Below, piece by piece: positions 17,683-25,934 of a DNA stretch of 64,000 nt (position 1 is the stretch's first letter; every line of letters starts with the position of its first letter). The translations under genes and the position numbers were made by a program. The stretch is taken from positions 1-64,000 of the forward strand of contig NZ_GL883690.1 of the NCBI RefSeq assembly GCF_000205025.1. Reading direction: 5' to 3'. The stretch comes from Parasutterella excrementihominis YIT 11859. Lineage in GTDB: Bacteria > Pseudomonadota > Gammaproteobacteria > Burkholderiales > Burkholderiaceae_F. The notes under the pieces are model-generated. The model made no database searches and had not been told where the DNA came from. It saw nothing but the letters and a program-made list of their open reading frames with translations.

Positions 17683-19137
17683 ATGAATAAAGATCCTCAA
17701 AAAATTAATCTTTCTTTAGTCAGCCACACCAATGTCGGAAAGACCACTCTAGCCCGTACTTTATTGGGCAGAGATATCGGAGAAGTCGGTGACCGTTCTC
17801 ACGTCACCATCGAACCGGAAGATTATGTTTTATTAAGAGCTCCGGACGATTCCGAACTTATTCTTTGGGATACACCAGGTTTCGGCGACAGCGTTCGTTT
17901 GGCCGAACGCCTTAAAGCCCGCAGCAATCCGATTGGCTGGTTCACAAGTGAAATCTGGGATCGATTGACGGACAAATCTCTCTGGCTGAACCAACAAGCT
18001 ATTAAACATGTCCGCGATAAATCTCTGGTGATCCTATATTTAGTGAACGCCAGTGAATCTCCGGAAGCCGTACCCTACGTTAAGGCCGAAATGGATATTC
18101 TGGCCTGGGTGAATAAACCGGTGATCGTTCTGCTGAACCAAATGGGCGAAGCTCGTCCGCCGGAAGAAGAAAAAGCAGAAGTCGAACTTTGGGGAGATTA
18201 TTTAAAGCCCTATTCTTTCGTCAAAGCCGTCATGCCCATGGACGCCTTCGCTCGCTGCTGGGTCCAGGAATACGAGCTTTGGAAAGAAATTGAGTCCTGC
18301 TTGTCTGACGCCGACAAGCCGACGTTCGCTTCTTTGCATGCGACGTGGATTCGTCAGAAACAGGCGCTTTATGCTTCTTCCTTGGAAGCTATGGCCGCTT
18401 ACATGGTTAAAGTCGCCAACGACAAGGAAGTTTTAGCGAGCCAGTCTTTGATTGACCGACTTCGTTCGATCGGCCGTTCGTTAGGCTTTATCAAGAAAGA
18501 CCTTCACGGAGCGATGGAAGATGCTCAAGTCGCCTTGTCCACCCGGGCTGCGGATTGGCTCTGCACACTGACTCAGCGCCTCATTAATATTAATGGTCTG
18601 GAAGGCAGCGGAACTAAGGCAGAAATCTTGCGTCGTATGCGCAGTGATTGGGAAACTCAGGCAACGATCGATCCGAAAGCTGCCTCTCTTCTCGGCGCGG
18701 TTGCTGGCGGAGCGGTCAGCGGTATCGCCGCCGATATTGCCACCGGCGGTGCGACTCTGGGACTCGGTGCTTTAGGCGGTGCAATTGTCGGAGCTTTGGG
18801 CGGTGCAGGAGCAGCTGCCGCTTATAACGTTCAAAAAGGCCACAAAGAAAACATCATCACTTGGTCTCCTGCCTCGATGGAAGGATTCCTTCTGGATACC
18901 GTTCTTCTTTATTTGGCCGTTGCGCACTTCGGCCGAGGCAGAGGTCAATGGGAAGACAGCGAATCTCCGGCTTTCTGGAAGAAACTAGCCGAAGATATCA
19001 TTAAGGCCCAGAACATTGATTTCAAGGCGTTGAAAGAAAAAGCGGCGGACGCCGATCAGCTCAGAGGCGAATACACGAAGATTTTGGATAAAACTTTGAG
19101 AGAAATCTTCAAGAGCCTTTACGGCGTCACGATCTAA
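17683..19137 (+). CDS. GTPase with DUF3482 C-terminal region
   Basis: 484 residues. G1 P-loop SHTNVGKTT (residues 14-22) has Ser in place of the usual first Gly. G3 is WDTPGFGD near residue 66. G4 reads LLNQMG instead of NKxD, as is usual in this family. Residues about 340-385 are a Gly/Ala-rich hydrophobic stretch (glycine-zipper-like), suggesting membrane insertion or oligomerisation. The preceding DUF2868 gene is a conserved partner. Cellular role undefined; GTP hydrolysis at the inner membrane is the inference. A terminator follows immediately. Confidence 0.85.
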   Translation: MNKDPQKINLSLVSHTNVGKTTLARTLLGRDIGEVGDRSHVTIEPEDYVLLRAPDDSELILWDTPGFGDSVRLAERLKARSNPIGWFTSEIWDRLTDKSLWLNQQAIKHVRDKSLVILYLVNASESPEAVPYVKAEMDILAWVNKPVIVLLNQMGEARPPEEEKAEVELWGDYLKPYSFVKAVMPMDAFARCWVQEYELWKEIESCLSDADKPTFASLHATWIRQKQALYASSLEAMAAYMVKVANDKEVLASQSLIDRLRSIGRSLGFIKKDLHGAMEDAQVALSTRAADWLCTLTQRLININGLEGSGTKAEILRRMRSDWETQATIDPKAASLLGAVAGGAVSGIAADIATGGATLGLGALGGAIVGALGGAGAAAAYNVQKGHKENIITWSPASMEGFLLDTVLLYLAVAHFGRGRGQWEDSESPAFWKKLAEDIIKAQNIDFKALKEKAADADQLRGEYTKILDKTLREIFKSLYGVTI

Positions 19138-19145
19138 ACTTTTTC

Positions 19146-19180
19146 TTCGGTTCTGCGCTTTAGGCGCAGAACCGAATTTC
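19146..19180 (+). terminator. Terminator after the DUF3482 GTPase gene
   Basis: Perfect 13-bp stem TTCGGTTCTGCGC / GCGCAGAACCGAA with a 5-nt loop. The following T-tract is short (TTTC). Confidence 0.75.
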
Positions 19181-19239
19181 AAGCGGTTGGTTTTCAGCGG
19201 AATACGAAATGTTGTGTTTCGCGGAAGACGACTATGAAC

Positions 19240-19500
19240 CTTAGAACGTATAGAGGCTCGGGTCCGCGTGATAAAATTCTTTGGTGTCTCTAAGGACCGA
19301 GCCCGGTAGAAATAAGTACGTTAAGAGGCGTGTTTTAAACAGTGACCTAGAGAACGCGAGAAAAAAGAAATGTTTCTTTTATCTCGTCCGAGTGTTTTTG
19401 GAAGCTCGGTATTCGATAACTCTGCATGTAAGGCAATCTTGTCGAATGTTGGAAAGGAAGTCTGACTTCTTTTTTTGAAACTTCGTGCAAGCACGAAGGT
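19240..19500 (+). ncRNA. Candidate structured leader RNA or sRNA upstream of maeA
   Basis: No credible coding frame. Several stems follow each other. (1) CTT/AAG and AACGTA/TACGTT close an outer helix (19245-19322), with GGCTCGGGTCC (19255-19265) pairing GGACCGAGCC (19294-19303) inside. (2) A 14-bp A/U-rich hairpin spans 19357-19386. (3) AAAGGAAGT/ACTTCTTTT at 19453-19473 is followed by further T residues and looks like an intrinsic terminator. (4) CTTCGTGC/GCACGAAG lies at 19481-19498. The arrangement, aptamer-like helix then terminator then gene, fits an attenuator, or a separate small RNA ending near 19476. No known Rfam family was recognised. Confidence 0.4.
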
Positions 19501-19560
19501 GTTCATGGATAATGCGGTTATTCACAAGCGCACAATGAAGTGCAGAATAAAGGATGACAA

Positions 19561-21210
19561 ATGACGGATATTAAAGACACAACATTGAGGGGTGTTAACC
19601 TTTTGAGAAATCCCTGGTTCAATAAAAGCAGTGCTTTCACAGAGAAAGAACGCGATGAGCTGGGTTTAAGAGGTCTTCTCCCTCCGAGAGTGTCTACTTT
19701 CGACGAACAAGTAACTCGCCTTAAAGGCATCATCGACACGTACGAAAAACCTATCAACAAGTACATCGTTCTTGAAGGAGCACATAACTCCGACGAATGT
19801 CTGTACTTTGAACTGCTGGTTCGTTATATCGACCAGTTCCTTCCGATTGTTTACACACCGACGGTCGGACAGGCCTGTCTGCAGTACAGCCACATTTTCC
19901 GTTATGCCCGCGGTCTTTATGTTTCCAGTGAAGACAAAGGCCGTGTTCGTCAGTTGGTCGCCAACGTTCCGCACAAAGATGTCGACATCATTGTCGTCAC
20001 GGACGGTCAGCGCATTCTCGGTTTAGGCGACTTGGGCGTCAACGGTATGGGTATTCCTGTCGGCAAGCTCGCTCTTTACACTGCCTGTGCAGGTGTTAAC
20101 CCCCAGAAGACACTACCGGTCTGTATCGACGTCGGCACCAATAACGAAGAACTTCTGAACGACCCGCTTTACATGGGTCTTCGCCAAAAACGTATTACCG
20201 GACCGGAATACGATGCACTGATTGCTGAATTTGTGGATGCCGTCAGAGAACGCTGGCCCAATGTTGTGATCCAGTTCGAAGATTTCCACAACAGCCATGC
20301 TTATGACCTGCTCGATCAGTACAAAGACAAAGTCCCCTGCTTCAATGACGACATTCAAGGAACGGCTTCGGTTGTTGTGACCGGTATGTTCTCTGCTATG
20401 CGTGCCCTCAAGCAGCAGCTTAAGGATCAGAAAGTCTTGTTCTTGGGCGCAGGTTCTGCTGCAACCGGTATTGCTCACTTGATTGCCGACGCAATGGTTG
20501 AAGAAGGTTTGACCAGAGAAGAAGCACTTGCCCGCATCAAACTCTTTGACTCTAAAGGACTGGTTACCAAGAAACGTACTGCTCCGCTGACTCCGGCCAA
20601 GATGCCGTTTGCTGCCGAAGACGCTCCGGCTGAAACTTTCCTCGAAGCTATCCGCGAAATCAAGCCGACTGCCATCATCGGTGTTTCCGCCCAAGGCGGC
20701 GCATTCACAAAAGAATGCTTGGAAGAAATGGCTAAGATCAACGAACGTCCTATCATTTTTGCCCTTTCCAACCCCACTTCCAAGGCAGAATGCACAGCCG
20801 AAGAAGCTTACACCTACACTGACGGACGCTGCCTCTTCGCCTGCGGTTCTCCGTTCAAACCTGTTGAATACAAAGGAAAAACTTTTGTTCCTCGTCAGGG
20901 CAACAATCACTATGTCTTCCCTGGAATCGGTCTCGGCGCTATTTTCTCCCGTGCCAAACTGATCCCGAACGAAGTCTTCCTCGTTGCAGCTAAAGTTCTG
21001 GCCGACATGGTCAAACCTGAAGATCTGGAACGCGGCAGCCTGTACCCTGCACTTTCCGAAGTTCGTGAAATTTCTGCAGAAATCGGCGCTGCGGTTGCTG
21101 GTTACATTTTCGACAAGAATCTTGCCGAAATCGAGAAACCTGCCGATTTGAAGAAAGCCGTTAAGGATGCAATGTGGGATCCGAAACACGCTCACTTCAT
21201 CCAGGAATAA
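19561..21210 (+). CDS. maeA: NAD-dependent malic enzyme
   Basis: 549 residues, close to the 565 of E. coli MaeA. The family signature YTPTVGQACLQYSHIFR lies near residue 97. The catalytic Tyr/Lys region (VVTDGQRILGLGDLG, GVNGMGIPVGKLALY) and the acidic metal site (FEDFHNSHA, CFNDDIQGTA) follow. The Rossmann motif is LGAGSAATGIA near residue 298. It converts malate to pyruvate plus CO2 with NAD reduction, linking the C4 acids imported by neighbouring transporters to central metabolism. The ribosome site AAGGATG is well placed. A structured leader with a terminator-like hairpin precedes it. Confidence 0.95.
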   Translation: MTDIKDTTLRGVNLLRNPWFNKSSAFTEKERDELGLRGLLPPRVSTFDEQVTRLKGIIDTYEKPINKYIVLEGAHNSDECLYFELLVRYIDQFLPIVYTPTVGQACLQYSHIFRYARGLYVSSEDKGRVRQLVANVPHKDVDIIVVTDGQRILGLGDLGVNGMGIPVGKLALYTACAGVNPQKTLPVCIDVGTNNEELLNDPLYMGLRQKRITGPEYDALIAEFVDAVRERWPNVVIQFEDFHNSHAYDLLDQYKDKVPCFNDDIQGTASVVVTGMFSAMRALKQQLKDQKVLFLGAGSAATGIAHLIADAMVEEGLTREEALARIKLFDSKGLVTKKRTAPLTPAKMPFAAEDAPAETFLEAIREIKPTAIIGVSAQGGAFTKECLEEMAKINERPIIFALSNPTSKAECTAEEAYTYTDGRCLFACGSPFKPVEYKGKTFVPRQGNNHYVFPGIGLGAIFSRAKLIPNEVFLVAAKVLADMVKPEDLERGSLYPALSEVREISAEIGAAVAGYIFDKNLAEIEKPADLKKAVKDAMWDPKHAHFIQE

Positions 21211-21229
21211 TCTTCCTTCCTGATTAACA

Positions 21230-21267
21230 AAAATCCTCCGATGTCAAAAACACCGGGGGATTTTTTT
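21230..21267 (+). terminator. Terminator after maeA
   Basis: An 11-bp stem AAAATCCTCCG / CGGGGGATTTT (one G-T pair) followed by T residues. Confidence 0.85.
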
Positions 21268-21274
21268 GAGTTCG

Positions 21275-21299
21275 AAAAAATGGCCTGCTGATGCAGGCC
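21275..21299 (-). terminator. Terminator of the TRIC-like gene
   Basis: On the minus strand: GGCCTGC, ATCA loop, GCAGGCC, then AT6. Confidence 0.88.
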
Positions 21300-21306
21300 G
21301 GAAAGA

Positions 21307-21978
21307 TTATTTATCTTGAGCGGTTTTTTCTTGGTCTTCTTTGAGGAAGTAAGAAATCTTCCACTTAAACGACACGCAAGCCATACGGAGAGCGGTAATG
21401 AAAATGAAACCGGCCCAAAGTGCAGCGTCGACCGGAACTTTGAGTTCCAGCAGCATGATGTAGAACCAGCATCCGATAAAACCAACAACCGCATAAGGCT
21501 GGCGGTCGGCAACCACTGCCGGCATCTGATTTAAGAAGCAGTCTCTCATCAAACCGCCGAACACACCGGTGATACATCCGATGATGACGGAAGACAGCCA
21601 GGGCACCCCGGCTGCGAGGGAAAGCGAAGTTCCGGAGATACAGAAAATTCCGAGACCGATGCCATCCGCAAAGATGTACCAGTCATGAGCATGTTTGGTT
21701 TTCTGGAAAAATTTATAAATGAACGGCGCTGCCATACAGATGATGAAAGTAGCAACAACGTAAGCTTCGTGATCGATCCAGTAAAACGGACGTCGGTCAA
21801 TCAAAATGTCACGGAGCATACCTCCTCCGAACGCCGTCGAAAAAGCGACGATAAAAACACCGACCGGGTCAATTCTTCTCTTGATGCCTTCGAACACTCC
21901 GGAAAGTGCGAAAGCGACAATACCCACAAAGTCAAAAACAGGAATGAGTGCGTTGAGCGCTCTGACGTCCATTTCCAT
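21307..21978 (-). CDS. TRIC/UPF0126 family membrane protein (YicG-like)
   Basis: 223 residues, about seven membrane helices built as two repeats, each carrying a glycine motif followed by Arg-Asp: FGGGMLRDIL near residue 50 and FGGLMRDCF near residue 138. This is the hallmark of the UPF0126/trimeric intracellular cation channel family. Prokaryotic relatives form trimeric potassium-permeable or, in some reports, glycine-transporting channels; the substrate here is unknown. The ribosome site is weak. It is a single gene convergent with maeA, each with its own terminator. Confidence 0.85.
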   Translation of the reverse strand: MEMDVRALNALIPVFDFVGIVAFALSGVFEGIKRRIDPVGVFIVAFSTAFGGGMLRDILIDRRPFYWIDHEAYVVATFIICMAAPFIYKFFQKTKHAHDWYIFADGIGLGIFCISGTSLSLAAGVPWLSSVIIGCITGVFGGLMRDCFLNQMPAVVADRQPYAVVGFIGCWFYIMLLELKVPVDAALWAGFIFITALRMACVSFKWKISYFLKEDQEKTAQDK

Positions 21979-22163
21979 GATTGGGAATCTTCTTAAAAAA
22001 TATTTTGCGACATTAGATTAAAAAAATGAACTCTGCACTCAGGAAAAACCATTAAAAATCAATAAGTGACAAGCAAATGTTACAGTCAAATTATTAGCTT
22101 GCTTAATAACATAAAATTGGCCTATAAATTGAAATCATTCGTGTGATTATAGGATTTGAAGGT

Positions 22164-22189
22164 AAAAAAATAAGGCCCCGAAGGGCCTC
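22164..22189 (-). terminator. Terminator of the secreted repeat protein gene
   Basis: On the minus strand: AGGCCC, TTCG tetraloop, GGGCCT, TA, then T7. Confidence 0.95.
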
Positions 22190-22204
22190 AATTTTGCTGA
22201 AATT

Positions 22205-22525
22205 TTAGTCGTTGTTTTGAATCCGGCCTTGATATCTGCCGCTGTTGTCGTAGTAGCGGCCGTCGGAACTTTGTCTTCCCTGATAGCGTCCGCTGTTGTC
22301 ATAAAAACGTCCGTCTTCAGAAACTCGGCCTTGATATCTTCCGCTTTTATCGTACATTCTTCCGGAATCATCCATTCTGCCCATGTATCTGCCGCTTTCG
22401 TCGTAATATCTTTCAGCGGCGATGGCATATGTGCCGAGAACAAAAAGGGAAAACAGTGAAACAATGAAAAGAAGAATCCATCTTTTCATCGCTTCTTGTC
22501 GATACAAATATGCTTTAGTATCCAT
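22205..22525 (-). CDS. Small exported protein with YDxSGRYxGR repeats
   Basis: 106 residues. The ATG at 22525 has a very strong ribosome site (GGAGGAGAGG). A signal anchor or peptide spans about residues 14-37 (ILLFIVSLFSLFVLGTYAIAA). The mature part is almost entirely short repeats: RYYDESGRYMGR, RMYDKSGRYQGR, RFYDNSGRYQGR and RYYDNSGRYQGR. The pattern recalls the so-called 5-fold beta-flower proteins of gut bacteria, a small ring of beta hairpins. No enzymatic residues stand out. Likely a periplasmic or surface structural protein. An attenuator-like hairpin lies in the leader. Confidence 0.75.
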   Translation of the reverse strand: MDTKAYLYRQEAMKRWILLFIVSLFSLFVLGTYAIAAERYYDESGRYMGRMDDSGRMYDKSGRYQGRVSEDGRFYDNSGRYQGRQSSDGRYYDNSGRYQGRIQNND

Positions 22526-22538
22526 TCCTCTCCTCCAA

Positions 22539-22556
22539 AAAGAGGGTAAAGCCCCT
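22539..22556 (-). promoter_or_regulatory. Leader hairpin with U-tract abutting the Shine-Dalgarno
   Basis: On the minus strand GAGGG, loop, CCCTC is followed by TTTTT and immediately by the GGAGGAGAGG ribosome site. The 3' arm (CCCTC) can alternatively pair with that ribosome site, giving two mutually exclusive folds. Confidence 0.45.
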
Positions 22557-22864
22557 CGAATATTTTGTTTTTTGGGATGTTTAATTATTTACTTTTTACC
22601 GGCCGATTGAATTCGACCTATTTGCATAATAATAAAAATTAACTCTCAAGTGATGAGTACAGATAACTACATGTAAGAAAAGTAACAGTTTGTTCTCTAA
22701 ATAGAAACCCTGTACCCCGTTGGAGATGGAAAGATTTCGCAAAAGAACTCACTAAAAAATAACGAAAAATTTAGTTTGTCAGCAAAACTTCTTGTACTTC
22801 TCTTGGGAGACAAGGACTATTCCCGATTAAAATAGTTACAAATCAAAACTAAGGAGAAGTTTTC
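22557..22864. other. Divergent intergenic region, no gene seen
   Basis: 308 bp, AT-rich, between the secreted repeat protein (minus) and the amidohydrolase (plus). It must hold both promoters; I could not assign a convincing -35/-10 pair or an operator. Confidence 0.5.
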
Positions 22865-24055
22865 ATGCCCATCATCATCAAACCCTCTCAACTGGAAGAA
22901 AGTGCCAAACTCGGCGCTCAGTTCCGCCACTGCATTCATGAAGAACCGGAAATCGGTCTTTATCTTCCTAAAACACAGGAAAAAATCGTTAATGCTTTAA
23001 AGTCTTTCGGAATTAAAGAAATTTCGACTTTTGTCGGAGGCGCAAACGTTACAGGTGTGGTCGCCGTCATCGAAGGCAGCCGTCCCGGAAAAACGATCGG
23101 ACTTCGTGCAGATTCTGATGCACTTCCTTTGGAAGAAAAAACCGGCGTCGAATGGAGCAGTAAAGTTCCGATGGCGATGCACGCCTGCGGACATGACGGT
23201 CATGTCGGCACCCTGCTCGCAGCGGTTCACTATATTAATCAGCACAGAGATTTCGCAGGAAGATTAGTTGCTATCTTCCAACCGGGAGAAGAAGGTTTCG
23301 CCGGCGGACGTTACATGATTGAAGACGGTTTAGTTCAGAAATTCGGAATCGATGAATTTTATGCACTTCATGCCGAACCGATGCTTCCCGTTGGATGCGT
23401 CGGATTTATTCCAGGTTTTGCAACGGCCAATGCAGACATTTTCAAAATTACATTTACGGGCGTCGGCGGTCACGGATCCCGTCCTCATTTGACAAGAGAT
23501 CCTTTGGTTGCTGCATGCGAATGCGTTCTTTCTCTTCAGACTATTGTTTCTCGAAGTGTCGATCCGAATCAGACCGCAGTTGTTTCGGCCGGATGCATCA
23601 GCTGCGGAAATGAAAAAGGATCCAGTGTTGTTCAAAAGACTGCAACGATTGTCGGGACGACCCGTTCTTTTGAAAAAGAAGTTCAAGACATCATCATTCA
23701 AAGAATGCAGCAGATCGTTGACGGCACTGCGCTTTCCAATGACATGAAAGGAAAGCTGGAATACACCAAACTTTATCCCGCTATGTTCAACTCTCCCGAA
23801 CATGTTGAAAAAGCAAAAGCTCTTCTCGAAGAAGCGCTCGGCCTCGATAAAGTCAAACTGATGATTCGTCGTGCGGGCGGTGAAGATTTTTCCTTCATGC
23901 TCCAAGCCAAACCGGGATGTTTGTTCAGACTCGGTGTTCAGGATGAAACGCATAATGCTTCCGTTCACAATCCCGAGTTTGATTTCAACGATAAAGCAAT
24001 TGCGACCGGAGCGGCCTGCCTTCTGACCATTGCCTTGAATCGCGCGGCTTCTTAA
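22865..24055 (+). CDS. M20 family amidohydrolase (hippurate hydrolase/aminoacylase-like)
   Basis: 396 residues, the typical size of M20D enzymes. Zinc-site motifs: LRADSDALPLEE near residue 80, MHACGHDGH near residue 101, FQPGEEGFAGG (catalytic Glu pair) near residue 140, and the late metal His in SVHNPEFDF. The dimerisation domain GVGGHGSRPH is present. It hydrolyses N-acyl amino acids (hippurate, N-acetyl or p-aminobenzoyl-glutamate types); the exact substrate is not readable. There is no signal peptide, so cytosolic. Strong ribosome site AAGGAGAAG. A 9-bp hairpin follows before the Usp gene. Confidence 0.88.
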   Translation: MPIIIKPSQLEESAKLGAQFRHCIHEEPEIGLYLPKTQEKIVNALKSFGIKEISTFVGGANVTGVVAVIEGSRPGKTIGLRADSDALPLEEKTGVEWSSKVPMAMHACGHDGHVGTLLAAVHYINQHRDFAGRLVAIFQPGEEGFAGGRYMIEDGLVQKFGIDEFYALHAEPMLPVGCVGFIPGFATANADIFKITFTGVGGHGSRPHLTRDPLVAACECVLSLQTIVSRSVDPNQTAVVSAGCISCGNEKGSSVVQKTATIVGTTRSFEKEVQDIIIQRMQQIVDGTALSNDMKGKLEYTKLYPAMFNSPEHVEKAKALLEEALGLDKVKLMIRRAGGEDFSFMLQAKPGCLFRLGVQDETHNASVHNPEFDFNDKAIATGAACLLTIALNRAAS

Positions 24056-24063
24056 GTTCAAAA

Positions 24064-24085
24064 GTGACCGTCATAAGACGGTCAC
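24064..24085 (+). repeat. Intercistronic hairpin between amidohydrolase and Usp genes
   Basis: Perfect GTGACCGTC / GACGGTCAC with an ATAA loop and no T-tract. It could limit read-through or stabilise the upstream mRNA. Confidence 0.55.
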
Positions 24086-24134
24086 AAAACAAAACTAAAA
24101 TCGAAATTAACTAAATAACCCATGGAGGGATGTT

Positions 24135-25064
24135 ATGAAGGTTCTTTTACCGATCGACGGTAGTATTTATAGTGACAGAGCGGTTGAATATATTTGCGAA
24201 CACTCTTCGCTCAGAGCGAAAACAGATACCGTCTATCTGTTGAACGTTCAGAAAAAACTTCCCTCCGAATTCGCTTCCAAGATTCCAAATTCAGAAGAGA
24301 TTCTGGATGAAGCCGCAAAGAAAATTTTGAAACCTGCAAAGAAGGCGTTGGAAGCCGCGGGTTATAAAGTCAAAATGAAAGTCGCCTACGGAAAGGCGAC
24401 AAACCGAATTGTTGAGTATGCTCAAGAAATTCCTGCGACCTTAATTGTCATGGGTTCTCACGGCCACACACCGGTGAAAGGAATTTTGTTGGGGTCAAAA
24501 ACTTCTTCCGTTTTGGCGAGCACCTCGATTCCGCTTCTGGTCGTCCGTCACAAGTTCTATCAGAAACCCGGTCGTACCGAAGTCGGCGTCTGCTTGGACG
24601 GTTCGGAATACTCTCCGGCAGTTTTAACTTTTATTAAACGCCGCCTTCCGTTGTTTGCCAAAGACGCCCGCTTTCATTTAATTAACGTGGCGTCTCCTCA
24701 GAACGGACTATTAATTCCGGAAGTCAGTGCGTTCGGTGCCCCTGCTCTTTCTTCCGAAGAATTTGAAAAAGAACAAAGAGAACCTTTCTTCAAAATTGCA
24801 AAACCTTTTGAAAACTATATGCAGGAAAAGGGCCATGAAGTAGTTGAAGCCCTGCTTACCGGAGATCCGGCTGCACAAATTTCTATGTATGCTCAGGAAC
24901 ATAACCTAAGCTTAATGGTGATGGGTACACATGGCGGAAGTTCTTTAAGAATCATGATGTTAGGATCCGTGACGATGTCGGTAGCCTCGCAGACCAAGCT
25001 GCCGATGCTGCTGGTGCATCACGATGATCCGACGCTTCTTCGAGATCTGTCCAAAGCAGAATAA
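24135..25064 (+). CDS. Tandem-domain universal stress protein (UspA family)
   Basis: 309 residues, two Usp domains in tandem (about 1-145 and 155-300). Each has the ATP-binding signature near its end: MGSHGHTPVKGILLGS in domain 1 and MGTHGGSSLRIMMLGS in domain 2. The second lacks one of the usual Gly/Ser contacts. Cytosolic. Such tandem proteins are induced by starvation or oxidative stress; no specific partner is evident. Strong ribosome site GGAGGGATG. It could be co-transcribed with the amidohydrolase if the hairpin at 24064-24085 does not terminate. Confidence 0.9.
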   Translation: MKVLLPIDGSIYSDRAVEYICEHSSLRAKTDTVYLLNVQKKLPSEFASKIPNSEEILDEAAKKILKPAKKALEAAGYKVKMKVAYGKATNRIVEYAQEIPATLIVMGSHGHTPVKGILLGSKTSSVLASTSIPLLVVRHKFYQKPGRTEVGVCLDGSEYSPAVLTFIKRRLPLFAKDARFHLINVASPQNGLLIPEVSAFGAPALSSEEFEKEQREPFFKIAKPFENYMQEKGHEVVEALLTGDPAAQISMYAQEHNLSLMVMGTHGGSSLRIMMLGSVTMSVASQTKLPMLLVHHDDPTLLRDLSKAE

Positions 25065-25071
25065 TTAATTG

Positions 25072-25101
25072 AAAAAGCCGCGCGATGCGCGGCTTAAATT
25101 T
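25072..25101. terminator. Bidirectional terminator between Usp and fdhD
   Basis: Stem AAGCCGCGC / GCGCGGCTT with a 3-nt loop, T5 on the minus strand and an AAATTTTT run on the plus strand. Confidence 0.9.
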
Positions 25102-25923
25102 TTAGAGATTCAGCAGTCTTTCCGGAGCGTTGTAGATATTTGCTCGATTGTCTCGGCAGAATGCGCACAACGTCAGATCGCATTTTTTTGCTAAACGGAG
25201 TGCTCGATTCGTCGGTGCGGAAATCGCAAAAAGAATTTCGATTCCGGTCACTGCCGCTTTTTGCACCATTTCGTAGGAAGCCCGGGAACTCAGAAAAACC
25301 ACTGTCGGTCCCCATTTTTTCATCGCTCTCATTCCGATAAGTTTGTCCAGAGCAACGTGACGACCCACATCTTCGGTTCCGCCTAAAAACTCACCGTCCG
25401 GAGTGAAAGCCAGCATCGCATGAGTGCTTCCGGTAACCTGCCCGACTTTTTGTACTTGCTCGAAGTACTTCATTGCAGGTTGGTAGAAGTTCATGTCAAA
25501 CTGATAGGTGTGTTCCAGTGGTTCAGGTTTTAACTCAACATCCTTCAGACTTTCTACTCCGCAGATTCCGCAGCCTGTGCGGCCGACCATGGAACGTCTG
25601 TGCTCTTTGAGTTTGAAGAAGCAGCGCGGAGAAATTTCCATTTCGACAACTAAACCGTTGCCGCACCCTTCTTTGACCTGGATGTCATAAATATGGGAAA
25701 TGTCGGGAATAATTCTCTCTGACAAGGAAAAGCCGACGGCAAATTCTTCCAGCAGTTCGGGAGAAGCCATCATGACGACATGAGAGATGCCGTTATAAGT
25801 AATGGAAATCGGAACTTCGTCGGCGATCGCATCATCGACGGTTTCGCCTGAAGGCCAGCGATAAACTTTTTGCCTCGTATAAGTCGGAGGCAAAACAACG
25901 GGCAGATCTTCTTCTGTTGCCAT
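25102..25923 (-). CDS. fdhD: Formate dehydrogenase sulfurtransferase FdhD
   Basis: 273 residues. The essential pair of cysteines is in GRTGCGICGVES near residue 121, which passes sulfur from IscS to the molybdenum cofactor of formate dehydrogenase. EDVGRHVALDKLIG near residue 190 is the other strong family signature. Its presence implies a molybdenum formate dehydrogenase elsewhere in the genome. It follows the S24-like gene by 11 nt and is probably co-transcribed with it. Confidence 0.95.
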   Translation of the reverse strand: MATEEDLPVVLPPTYTRQKVYRWPSGETVDDAIADEVPISITYNGISHVVMMASPELLEEFAVGFSLSERIIPDISHIYDIQVKEGCGNGLVVEMEISPRCFFKLKEHRRSMVGRTGCGICGVESLKDVELKPEPLEHTYQFDMNFYQPAMKYFEQVQKVGQVTGSTHAMLAFTPDGEFLGGTEDVGRHVALDKLIGMRAMKKWGPTVVFLSSRASYEMVQKAAVTGIEILFAISAPTNRALRLAKKCDLTLCAFCRDNRANIYNAPERLLNL

Positions 25924-25934
25924 AACTTCAAAAA

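Noticed and set aside
19138-19560. 6S RNA, RNase P RNA or tmRNA in the gap before maeA
   Set aside because: None of the conserved cores of these RNAs is present; the structure is reported only as an unassigned candidate.
20113-21195. Long open frame on the minus strand opposite malic enzyme
   Set aside because: It lies wholly inside maeA in the opposite strand, has a composition skewed to Arg/Phe/Ser with no recognisable domain, and no ribosome site. An antisense shadow of a strongly codon-biased gene.
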